A DNA stretch of 64,000 nt from Maylandia zebra (taxonomy: Eukaryota; Chordata; Actinopteri; Cichliformes; Cichlidae), in contig NC_135174.1 of NCBI RefSeq assembly GCF_041146795.1, positions 19,710,878-19,774,877 of the forward strand, in the 5' to 3' direction. Made by a program: the position numbers and the translations under genes. Positions within the stretch are counted from its first letter, which is position 1, and each line of letters begins with the position of its first letter. Below the pieces are notes generated by a model. It did not search any database. It was not told the DNA's origin and saw only the letters and a program-made list of their open reading frames with translations. Positions 55,302 through 64,000 of the stretch are shown here, piece after piece.

Positions 55302-55307
55302 TATAAA
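55302..55307 (+). promoter_or_regulatory. star2: star2 TATA box
   Basis: TATAAA 45 bases before the star2 ATG, implying transcription start near 55332 and a very short 5'UTR. STAR genes in other vertebrates also have a TATA-like element close to the start. Confidence 0.65.
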
Positions 55308-55351
55308 GATCAGAGACACACTTTACTTTGCTGTCACTGCCAAAGACAGAC

Positions 55352-55415
55352 ATGCTGCCTGCTGTTGTAAAGCTCTGCTGTGGAATTTCCTACCCACATA
55401 TAAAGAACATAGCAG
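55352..55415 (+). CDS. star2: star2 exon 1
   Basis: ATG to NIA plus one base; mitochondrial targeting segment with LCCGISYPHIK, matching the exon 1 boundary of STAR. Confidence 0.92.
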
Positions 55416-58358
55416 GTAAACCTTCCACAACCCACAGAAGGACTTTCTCCTTTTTATTCCTATTCATGCAAACAATGCATTCTCAGTAAGTCTCCTAAGC
55501 TGTTTTATTTTTCATTCAATCATGCAGGACTTCAACGCACTGCCATGGCAGTGATAGGTCAGGAGATCACACACCTGCAGCAGTGGGGACAAATCGAGAA
55601 CCACGAGAGACAGCAAACTGGTTTAAATCATAATGGTAAAATATAACTGTGTTATTTTCATTAAATGTTTTAGATTGCGTTTCCCAAAATATTACAAACA
55701 GCTGTCTTTTGCAGAGGCCAAGCCAAAAGATATAAAACCTGTGCCAGCAAAAGAAGATCAGCTGTACGTACAACATGGACAAGAAGCAATGAGGAAGGCT
55801 CTCTCTGTTTTGGAGGAGAAAGAAGGATGGAAGTTGGAGGTTGCTGAGGTAACATCTAATTAATAAAAATGCCATTAAAGCACTTTCATCAAAGTTCATC
55901 AAAGGTCACCGCACTCTGAAAAAATCTTGCTTTAAGTAAACAGTGGATCACAAACCTGTGTTTTTTTTCCTCTTTAGAGTAATGGCGATATGATCTGTAG
56001 CAAAGTGATTCCAGGGGGCAGGAAAGTCTTTAGGCTGGAGGCAGTGTTGGACGCCAGTGTGGATGAGCTCTATAACATCCTGTTTGTCAGAGTTGAAGAA
56101 ATACACCAGTGGAACCCAAGCATACAGCAAATCAAAGTGAGCAACTCACCTTTCAACAACTTGGAAACTGGATCAACTGCAAAACTTTAAGCTATAAAAA
56201 TACCAGAGTTTAAACATACACAAATACTATTTAAGCTATATTCAAAGTTTTCCAACATGTCCTGTCTGCAAATTAGTCTTTATAACCAACCTATAGTTGT
56301 CATGCTGCATATTCACATCAACAAATGCATTTTCCGACTGCTACAAAAAATCTATACACAGGTTTTGCAAACGAAAAGCAAATGCTGTTGGTTTCGTGTG
56401 TTGTAGGTTCTAAAACGTATTGGTCTACAAACAATTGTCATCCACGAAGTTTCAACTGGGACAGCAGGAAATGTGATTGGAAAGAGGGATTTCCTGAGTG
56501 TCAGACACACCTGCAAACAAAGGTCCAGCGTTTATATTGGAGGAGCAGCAGTTCAGCTGGAGTCATTACCCCCTCAGGCAGGCTTTGTAAGGTACGTCTG
56601 CAGACGAGGCACTAATCATTCATTGTCATATCTAAAGTGATACTCAACAGCTTAATTGAACTTTTTCTTATATAAAGAGTCTGAGTTAATCTTAGTCATC
56701 CATGAAGGGAGATAAAATAACACAAATGGGTGGGAAATTGTCTTGATGCGCTCTGACGTTTTAATTTTTCCATACAACCTCAGCTAATTTCAGGGAAGAA
56801 AAAAATATGAGGAGAGCTAAAGTTAATTTTCATAGCCAATTATATATTAAATGCCGCTGGGATGCGTTTTAGGGAAGCTATGTGGCAGTGATGCCAAACT
56901 AAATATTAATACAAGCATGATTATTTGTCTACAGTGATCAGTGATAGAGTGATGTTTAGTAGGTATAACATGCTATCGTAACATGTTCCACAAAAATAAT
57001 AGCTTGGGTTAACTGGGAAAGTCATTAGAGCTGACATCATATATTATGTATTAAGTAGTGAACAAAATTTAAAGTTTGCCTAATGATGGTGCTAATTATA
57101 AAATGTAGGAGTCACCAGTAGGTGAATTTCATTTGGAGGAGATCATGGCTATTTGTAGCAAGTTTTATTCCAATTGCTGAGATATTTTATTATGTAATCT
57201 TAAATGATCAACAGATGGGTCAAAGTTGGTGGGAAGAGCAAGGTCAATCTTAGTTTAATACATTAAAATACATTTCTGTCTGAGGTCAACCAACTCCTCC
57301 AAACCAAACTATGCACATAAATACATCTTAGGCCCCTGAAGGTTGTTATACATATCATATTTTATCATACTATTGCCAATCAAACCACCTAGCAGCAGGC
57401 TAAAAATGCCTTTTTTTTTCTTTTTTTCTTTTTTTCTTTTTTTTTTTTAGCATTTATGCACCTTTAATAGCTTATAAAAGAAATTTGAATTCCCTGGCCA
57501 ACAGCATGAAAAGGCCAAAGAACCACATGCACTGTATGATTACTGATAATTAAAATAAAGACAGGCGAGGCTAAAAGAAATTTGAAAACTAAAACACATT
57601 TTTTTGCGTGAGTACAGAGCTGAGCATGGACCAACCTGCATCATCATACAGGCCCTGGATGAAGATTCAACGAAAAGTCGCTTCACGTGGCTTCTTAATA
57701 TGGACGTAAAGGTAAATTCATTAATTAATAAATGTAAATCTGCACATGCAAAATAATGCAGGGTTCTATTATACATTACACGTATACAAACTGGCCATTT
57801 CACACTGTATATGTTAAACAACTCATGAACAAAAACAATGTACACATTTCCTCTGTTTCTGTAAAAGTGAAGTAAATGAGAAGATTTTTCTTATTGCATT
57901 TCTCAGGTTTTCCTTTTTAAATCCTGTCAGTAAGTGTAATGCACTGTGTACAAGTCAAAATCTCAGTGTTTGCTTTATCAACTGCATCTCATGGTGTTTT
58001 AGAGCTGATCGAGAGTGCTCTTCCCTCATAGAGATGGTTGAGCTAAGAACAGCAAGAAAAGGCCATGAGATGTGGTTCAAAGCTTGGGAAAATAAGTGGA
58101 CTCTGTGTTAATATTATTCAAAAGCGAACAATATCTACATATGAACAATGCATAATTATTGTACAGCAGCAGACCACCTACCTGCACCTCACTCTCTCTT
58201 TTTGTTGTTGACTGACAGTCAACAAATACCATTCAGGCGTCTAATAAATGTCACTTTATTCTCAGGGCTGGCTGCCAAAGTCTATTGTCAATCAGGCTTT
58301 GCCTCGGGTGCAGCTGGATTTCACCAGACACCTTCGCAGACGTCTCAGCCTTGGCTGA
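55352..58358 (+). CDS. star2: StAR-type steroidogenic acute regulatory protein, teleost StAR2 paralogue, complete
   Basis: StAR proteins move cholesterol to the inner mitochondrial membrane, the rate-limiting step of steroidogenesis. Seven exons: 55352-55415, 55528-55635, 55715-55848, 55978-56136, 56407-56591, 57618-57711 and 58266-58358, the same number as mammalian STAR. They join to 278 residues (human 285). Residues 1-60 are a basic, hydrophobic mitochondrial presequence (start MLPAVVKLCCGISYPHIKN). The rest is a START domain with WNPSIQQIKVLKRIG, AGNVIGKRDFLSVR, RAEHGPTCII, FTWLLNMDVKGWLPKSI and the C-terminal LDFTRHLRRRL. Numbering falls in register with human: E169 and R188, the pocket salt bridge, are present. 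The Arg-Arg-x-Ser context at Ser195 is KQRS, and the Ser57 site is absent. Divergence from StAR1 and the tbata/adamts14 setting favour star2 over star1. A poly(A) signal candidate is at 58651. Confidence 0.93.
55528..55635 (+). CDS. star2: star2 exon 2
   Basis: GLQRTAMAVIGQEITHLQQW through GLNHN; rest of the presequence, diverged, with no RRRSS motif. Confidence 0.88.
55715..55848 (+). CDS. star2: star2 exon 3
   Basis: EAKPKDIKPVPAKEDQLYVQ, then GQEAMRKALSVLEEKEGWKL and EVAE; start of the START domain. Confidence 0.93.
55978..56136 (+). CDS. star2: star2 exon 4
   Basis: SNGDMICSKVIPGGRKVFRL through HQWNPSIQQIK, 53 residues, phase 0/0. Confidence 0.95.
56407..56591 (+). CDS. star2: star2 exon 5
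   Basis: VLKRIGLQTIVIHEVSTGTA, GKRDFLSVRHTCKQRSSVY and LPPQAGFV; carries E169, R188 and the altered Ser195 context. Confidence 0.95.
57405..57450. repeat. T-rich (TTTTTTTC)n tract
   Basis: T-runs separated by single C residues in star2 intron 5. Confidence 0.85.
57618..57711 (+). CDS. star2: star2 exon 6
   Basis: AEHGPTCIIIQALDEDSTKS and RFTWLLNMDVK after a split arginine; the acceptor is tacag. Confidence 0.94.
58266..58358 (+). CDS. star2: star2 exon 7 (terminal)
   Basis: GWLPKSIVNQALPRVQLDFT and RHLRRRLSLG then TGA; the START C-terminal helix. Confidence 0.95.
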   Translation, partial: GWLPKSIVNQALPRVQLDFTRHLRRRLSLG

Positions 58359-58650
58359 CTCATTCACTCGGTCTGTGTGACACCCACACCACAGTACCAC
58401 CTTGTCATTGCTCACAGAAGAAGATGGGGGGCACAGTGAATGCCTGGTTACTCGGCGAAATACTACAGTTTTAAGGAGATAGGAAATGCAGCGTCTTATT
58501 TTTACACAGCAGAGCTGGCAGAGATCAGTGCCAGCCTGGCAGAAGAAGACTGGCAAGTATTGTCACATTGTGCCACTCAAACCTCATTAAGATTTGATTA
58601 AGAGGCATCACTTGTCTCTTGATACACCCTGTATATGACTGGACGTAGTT

Positions 58651-58656
58651 AATAAA
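58651..58656 (+). promoter_or_regulatory. star2: candidate star2 poly(A) signal
   Basis: AATAAA about 290 bases after the star2 stop codon, in a T/G-rich context that suits 3' end formation. Confidence 0.5.
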
Positions 58657-58659
58657 GTG

Positions 58660-59870
58660 CTTGAATGTGTTTCAGTGCCAGTGATTTATTTCTAAGAGTT
58701 AGATCAGGCAGAATGAATGTGTGAACTGGATGTTTTTGATTGAAACACACTTGGTCATGATGAATGCGCACCACTCAGAGGAGTAAAAAAGATCAAAGTA
58801 AAATATAACTGCAGTAAATGGATATGAGCAGAGAAAAGAGCAAAAGCAACATCTTTCAAATGTGTTTTACTTTGTTCACCATACCACTTAAAAATTCAAT
58901 AAATATTAACATTAAAGCTTTCATTTAGGTACGTATATACAAGAATTATACAAAAAAAATAATGACGTTATGAACCGCAATGCAGGACTGGTGTAACAGT
59001 ACGCCCAACCACAGTGTGTAGACAGCATGGCCTGTATTTTGCAATTGCAACACAACTTTTCATAACTTGAAATTTACACTATATACATTATTATCTGAAA
59101 AACATCAGTTACAAAAAAAATATATATCATAATGCGTTATATTCTGAAAAGCATTTTAAAGCATTAATTGACTGACGTCCACAAAAACAGACAGCGGGCA
59201 TGCTACAGTGGGGATGGCTTGCAAACGGTCATGATTTTTCCTGTCAGTGAGGATAATCAGCGGTATGTCGGACACCAAAAAAGAGCACCAGGGATAGAGA
59301 AGCCACTGAGCTCCCTGCCAGGAGTGATGGCATGAGGTTTGGAGGGTACCTCCAGGATAACTGTAGAATTCAAGAGTGCTTGATTGTGATCAGTTAGTAA
59401 GGTAATACGATTATACCATTGTCTTGGATGTATATTTAATAAGCATATTCAATTTGTTAAAAAACAAACAAACATCAAGCTAGGAGGAAAAACAGCTAGA
59501 AATGTAAGAACATCCGACAATCTGACAGTTGGTTAAATAATAATTTGGTGTAATGACTCTCTGAATTTAGCTTCTATCTTTAAATACTTGTTTTTAATCA
59601 TTTAAGTTCATTTGCTTTTAGATCATGTCATGTATTTTAATTCCAATTCACTCTTTACCTGAATTACCTGAATGCAGTTTTTACCAGACTGGTTGAGCCG
59701 AGATTAGCAGCTCATAACAGATCGAGGGTAAGCGACATGACCACATGGCTAATTAGCATATCTTATATATGCACATTTATCAAACTATTGCTCTTTTGTT
59801 ATTAATGGAGCTAAATTGACACTCATAATCTCTGTACCGACACAAATTGAGTTTTTTAAAGTAAAAAAAA
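58660..59870. other. intergenic DNA between star2 and adamts14
   Basis: AT-rich; nothing recognised. Confidence 0.5.
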
Positions 59871-59879
59871 ATGTTCAGT

Positions 59880-60395
59880 AGATGCTTAGTTGTATTTCCC
59901 TGCAACGTTTGACTAGGCCTTTAGCTAGCAACTTAGTCACAACAGTAGCTGAGGTGTCAACTGATCATCACCTAGTGGTGAGTTGGATCCTGTGGCAAGG
60001 GAGGATGCTTCACAGGCCCGGCATTCCAAGATGTTTAGTGAGGGTGCGCTCAGAATATCTGCTAGAGGCCCTAATATATGACATCTTCCTTTCCCACTCA
60101 AACTTTGACAACGTTCAAAGGAGGCAGGGGACTTTAGTCCGAACAGACTGTTCCACATCTCCTTTGCCAAGGTGGCTTTACAGAGCTGTGGCTGCAAGTC
60201 GGTTTGACACCTGTTGTGGCAACAATGGGGATAAAGGGAGCTGTCAATTTCAAGAAGGAGCCCTATCAGGATGGGTTATCATCTGGGACTCCAAATGAGC
60301 TCGAGTAGGGGGCCAGGGAGGTTTGTGATTAAACTACTTCTTCTGCAACCCGAACTTAGAAGAGTGGAAGAATATGGATGGATACTGTATCAATA
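59880..60395 (+). pseudogene. LINE fragment (endonuclease end, internal deletion, 3' tail)
   Basis: STDHHLVVSWILWQGRMLHR followed by PGIPRCLVRVR is the end of an APE-type LINE endonuclease domain with its S-x-DH motif. The copy then jumps through diverged linker (GSCQFQEGALSGWVIIWDSK, resembling LKKESYR...CGT) to a 3' tail AGAAGAGTGGAAGAATATGG. The reverse transcriptase is missing. Confidence 0.75.
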
Positions 60396-61118
60396 AATGG
60401 AATTAGCATGGTATTTGATAGAATACGCCAGGTTAATACATAAGACTTTTTTTTTGCCAGGGCTTTTTGAGTTTAGACCAATAACTATTATGTACAACAT
60501 AACAGCTAACCTGCCAGTCCTGTAGCTACTTCTTGCATTTCATATGTGGGTAAAGCTGTCATAAAATGGCATCTGGCAGAGACAATGACACTACACAGGG
60601 ATAAGGATTTTTTTTGTCTTTAAAAAAATGTAGCTCTATATTATAAATACAGTATAAGGTTTATAATTATTCTGGTGGCACACTCCAGACCCCATAGCTG
60701 GCACGTGCACCTCCAAAACCATAGTCTATGACCTCCTTATGTTCACGAGTTTAATAGTAGTTCTAATGCACTTGAAAAAACAACAGGCTTGCACAACTGT
60801 ACACAGATAAAAACATGAATGTAGCAATGCAGTCATCACATTTTGAAGTCATTTTAGTTTACAGCACCTTTGTTTAAACTTTTTTTTTCCATTTCATATT
60901 TGAAGCACACACGGCCGAGCGACGCCGTGCACCAGATCGCTCTGAAGTTTTGATGAGGTAACCACCACTGGGCTGGTCTAAGTTCACTATCATGGACAGA
61001 AAAATAATAATAATAATAAAAAAAAAAGAAAAACTTTGAGTAAATCACATACTGCAAAGGGTGTGCTGATATTTGAGACCATTTCACCGAACAGCACATT
61101 CACAACACTGTTCACTGT

Positions 61119-61681
61119 TCATTTCTGAGCCGACAAGTTTCTGTGACTGGAGTCCCTCTCTGATCCTAAAGTGTCCCTTCTTGATCTTGCAGCAGCTGGG
61201 CCTAAAGTGCTGTTTGGGCTGTGCTCTTTAGAGGCACCTCCACTTGAGTCTGCTGTAGGCCGTGGCGGCCCCGGAGGTAGAACTGGCCCAGCATCTGAAT
61301 CTCTCTTTCCAGCAGTGAGAAAGGATTCGCTGGTGGGATGCTGGGGCGGAGCAGCATTTGTCTGTGGTGAAGTTTGAGAAGTGGCAGCTGTAGTTGGCAC
61401 CGGGGTAGTGAAAAGACGCCGTCGAGTGATGGCTTTAGTGGTTTTTGGCGGGGTCTGTGTTGTGGTGACATGAGGTGGCTTGGAAGAGGCAGGATGAGAA
61501 AGAGCTGAGATGTCAGGTTCAGCTAAGGCTACTGGGGTGTGAAAGTCAGGAACATGGGTAGTGAGGCTTTCTTTCTTGTCACAAGACTCACAGCAAAGCT
61601 TATAATATCCAGGGATGGAACAATACCGGGAAAGGACTTCCATTTGGCAGAAAATCGATTTATCCCCCAGACATGGCTCAT
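61119..61681 (-). CDS. adamts14: adamts14 terminal exon (PLAC domain and tail)
   Basis: [33 protein letters not shown], then a low-complexity Thr/Pro/Ser tail ending HRNLSAQK and stop. Confidence 0.92.
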
Positions 61682-63346
61682 CTAGTAATAACAGGACAGA
61701 GAACATCACTAAAAACTGCGGTGAAATGAATATTTCTACTTCTACTCTGTTTATATTGATTTCAGAAAAAAATTGCATTGTAGCTTACTTGAAGAGATTT
61801 TTTGGACAGGGTTTTCTGGAACTCTTAGATAGACAGCTTCGTCTTTTATTGTAGAGTTTTCCATTATTTGTTCGTCGAGAGAAGACCCTGGATGTCCTGG
61901 AGAGTGTAACAGCAAAAAACAAAACAAAACTGGGGTTAAAAAGAAGCCATGACAGAAAAAGCTTCTGGGAATCTGTTTCTTTTACAGGAAAACAGAACTT
62001 TGTTGTTCACAGGACACGGAGTGCAAACTGGAATTCTTTGTGTTCCTTTGTGTATTTTCAAAGCACATAATTTCCCACTTACTACCAATGCAAGGAAAAA
62101 GAAAAGAACTGAAAGAACTGGAGGCACTCAGCTCTTTGAAGAGGAAGCAAAATGAGAAAGGCTGAGGAAGGGCACTGGTGCAGAAATATTTAAGGTCTTA
62201 AAGAAGTGTCTTTGTGTGCACAGGATATTTAATACAAAGAGCATTAACAGAAAATGTATTCAGTCCTGAAAAAAAGTGTTTGCCTATGTGGGTCTCAAGG
62301 GTCTTATGCAGCAATCTTGTAACCATTAGTGAGACAAAGTTGTTTTTGGAAGATTTCTGCTCATGTTCACGAGGCAAATCTTGTGTTACACTACACTTCT
62401 CTAAAATCTACTGCAAGGATTATGATAACATGTGCAAGACTCATAATGCATTTACTTGTCACAAGTCAGAAGCAGAAGCAGTGTCCTTTTAATGGTGTAT
62501 GTGAGACTAGTAGCAAGGTGGCCAAATCTCTCCTCTATTAGCACGTACATGCATGTGCATCTCACCTGAACATGGTCCCAATTTGCAAATGAGGATTGTT
62601 TCCGGTTTCTCGCCCTCGCATTCTCCAATGGTGTTGTCACTGGTCTTGCATACCACCTGCCTCTGCTGAATGCCTTCGCCACAGGTCACTGAGCACTGCG
62701 ACACACCCAACGCACACAAACACACACACAAATATGTTTTATTTTCATCAGCTTTCATCGAGAACACTGAGAAGAAGAAGAAGAAGAAGAAGAAGAAGAA
62801 GAAGATCCTGTCTCACCTGAGACCATGCCCCTGTCCTCCACTGGGCAGGACATACAGTATGGTTGCAGGCTTTCCTTATCTCTGGACGTTCATCAGTGCA
62901 GTGTTTGCTGTGGACCACTTTGTTGGTACCATTGTGAAGCGCCTGCATGCACTGCACCACCCTGGTTTGGTACCCGAGTTTTCCACAGGTCTTACTGCAA
63001 GGACTCCACTCTTCTACCACCCACCTATCAAGAGAGCATTGTGTTTGAATAAAACTATCCCTCTCATTCCAAAATTAAATAACCTTTCTACACTAGTTTT
63101 TACATCCTCACTAAAATGGTAAAAGTCATGTCAGAGTGGACATACGGTATGAAAGCAATTTTAAAAGTGCTCATGCTGATAGAGCTGCAGTGCTGTAGTT
63201 TAAAGTCACTCACGTGGGCTGGCTGCAGTCTTGGGTGTTGCAGCGTTTTCGGATGGGTTTGGGCTTTTTGCTGGTTTCACAAAAGTTACGATGCACCAAA
63301 CGGCTGTCACTCTTCCTCCTGCATCCATATTTGGTGTACTGTATGC
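61119..63346 (-). CDS. adamts14: ADAMTS14 procollagen N-proteinase, C-terminal part (5' exons outside window)
   Basis: Secreted metalloprotease of the ADAMTS2/3/14 group, which removes procollagen N-propeptides. Five exons on the minus strand: 63346-63214, 63024-62817, 62695-62566, 61896-61789 and 61681-61119, with agreeing phases. They encode the end of one thrombospondin type 1 repeat ([11 protein letters not shown] to NTQDCSQP) and two further repeats ([37 protein letters not shown]). A linker ending KISSNEPC follows, then the PLAC domain with six cysteines ([18 protein letters not shown] to LCCESC) and a Ser/Thr/Pro-rich tail of about 150 residues with an RSRR furin-like site. The metalloprotease, disintegrin and first TSP exons are beyond 64000. 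TBATA adjacency as in human 10q22.1 and the KISS-EPC junction support ADAMTS14 over ADAMTS2/3. Confidence 0.92.
61789..61896 (-). CDS. adamts14: adamts14 linker exon
   Basis: Poorly conserved linker ([20 protein letters not shown]) ending [11 protein letters not shown] plus one base. Phase bridging and the KISS junction to EPC before PLAC support it. Confidence 0.8.
62566..62695 (-). CDS. adamts14: adamts14 exon (last TSP1 repeat)
   Basis: [20 protein letters not shown] through [10 protein letters not shown] plus one base; acceptor cgcag and donor gtgaga. Confidence 0.92.
62771..62805. repeat. (AAG)n microsatellite in a short adamts14 intron
   Basis: About 12 units. On the adamts14 strand it reads (CTT)n and starts about ten bases after the splice donor, filling nearly a third of a 121-base intron. 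Confidence 0.95.
62817..63024 (-). CDS. adamts14: adamts14 exon (TSP1 repeat)
   Basis: [20 protein letters not shown] through [18 protein letters not shown]. The donor gtgaga is followed after about ten bases by a CTT microsatellite. Confidence 0.92.
63214..63346 (-). CDS. adamts14: adamts14 exon (end of a TSP1 repeat)
   Basis: [20 protein letters not shown] through [15 protein letters not shown], ending in a split threonine before gtgagt. Confidence 0.9.
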
Positions 63347-63419
63347 CTAATGGATATAAAATTACACAAGGAATGTACCAGCAAGACTATAGATCATATA
63401 CCATGTGACCTCCATAACT

Positions 63420-64000
63420 TTGTAAAAAATAATTTTATATAGAGTCCCAAATTTTCAGAGATTCAAAAGTAATTGGACAAAGAAATTCAACTTGTAAAAA
63501 ATCGAATTTGACGTTCTTGTTCTTAAATGTGTAGCCAGTAGGTTGCAGCTTGTTGTAAACCGTCTGCATTGATTTATTGATTGTAGTCTTTCACAATGAT
63601 ACCTCCTTAAGGTGCTCTTAGTTCTTCTCCTGCAGAGAAATAATTCTGCAATCATGCATTTTTGTTGTTTTCTGCAGTCTTTCAAGCCTTTTGGTGATGC
63701 TGAGTTGGCTAGTGCATTCATTCTTGTAAAGACTAGAGTCTCGATTGAGACAATCCCAAAGTTTTTGCTCTCTGTCTGAGGGGTTCATTTTAGTTTTCCA
63801 ATCTAATGATGACCTCCTTTACTTGCATCAATGTCTCTTTGGACCTCATATTAAGAGTTTCAGCAGCTAAAGAAGTTCAACAAGTTCAACACTCAGAATC
63901 AACTCCAGATCCAGAACACGGAAACAGGCTTCATCTGGCCATGACGCTTCTTATCAGTCAGTTGTACAATTAGCTTAGAGCCTGTGAAAATAGGGGACTG
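63420..64000 (-). mobile_element. Tc1-like transposon remnant, running to the window edge
   Basis: The left end has the form TTCAGAGATTCAAAAGTAAT then TGGACAAA. The right end has CAGTTGTACAATTAGCTTAGA and GCCTGTGAAAATAGGGGAC, as in a known Tc1 family whose ends read 'CAATTACTTTTGAGCCC'. Between them are antisense pieces of the transposase N-terminus (GATGACCTCCTTTACTTGCA, AATGTCTCTTTGGACCTCAT). Internally deleted; right TIR reaches the end of the window. Confidence 0.7.

Noticed and set aside
61171-61471. Open frames of 68-89 codons overlapping the adamts14 tail
   Set aside because: Alternate-frame shadows of the Ser/Thr/Pro-rich terminal exon.

Overview
This is vertebrate nuclear DNA, almost certainly from a ray-finned fish and probably an acanthomorph (cichlid-like is a guess). 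The evidence is multi-exon genes with GT-AG introns, teleost-type Tc1, hAT and piggyBac-like transposons, LINE remnants and abundant microsatellites. No bacterial or viral genes are visible. Five protein-coding genes can be assembled exon by exon; two of them run off the window.

Layout: (1) 2455-10811 (+) holds the last eleven coding exons of polr3a, the largest subunit of RNA polymerase III. (2) 18062-24388 (-) holds a complete six-exon QRFP/26RFa-type neuropeptide receptor, convergent with polr3a. (3) 24.4-38.7 kb is a transposon-rich gene desert. It includes an almost intact 1.6 kb Tc1-like element nested inside a foldback element, and a 1.1 kb TA-flanked DDE-type deletion derivative. (4) 38747-45074 (+) holds tbata (SPATIAL). 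(5) 45-55 kb is intergenic, with LINE and Tc1 remnants and a diverged duplicated exon-like segment. (6) 55352-58358 (+) holds a complete seven-exon StAR paralogue, best read as teleost star2, behind a compact TATA promoter. (7) 61119-63346 (-) holds the 3' end of adamts14; its upstream exons lie beyond the window.

polr3a, tbata and adamts14 all have human orthologues in 10q22, so the window corresponds to that block. The two remaining genes, star2 and the QRFP receptor, are not found there in human: STAR is on 8p and QRFPR on 4q. Human 4, 5, 8 and 10 carry the FGFR paralogon, so both may be ohnologues kept in fish and lost from the mammalian 10q block. That is inference. The genes do not form a pathway. 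star2 (cholesterol delivery for steroidogenesis) and the QRFP receptor (neuroendocrine peptide signalling) are the endocrine-related members.

The most noteworthy observations are the altered phosphorylation sites in star2 despite conserved ligand-pocket residues, the paralogon context, the nested foldback/Tc1 structure, and an unexplained duplicated exon-like segment at 51.6 and 53.0 kb.
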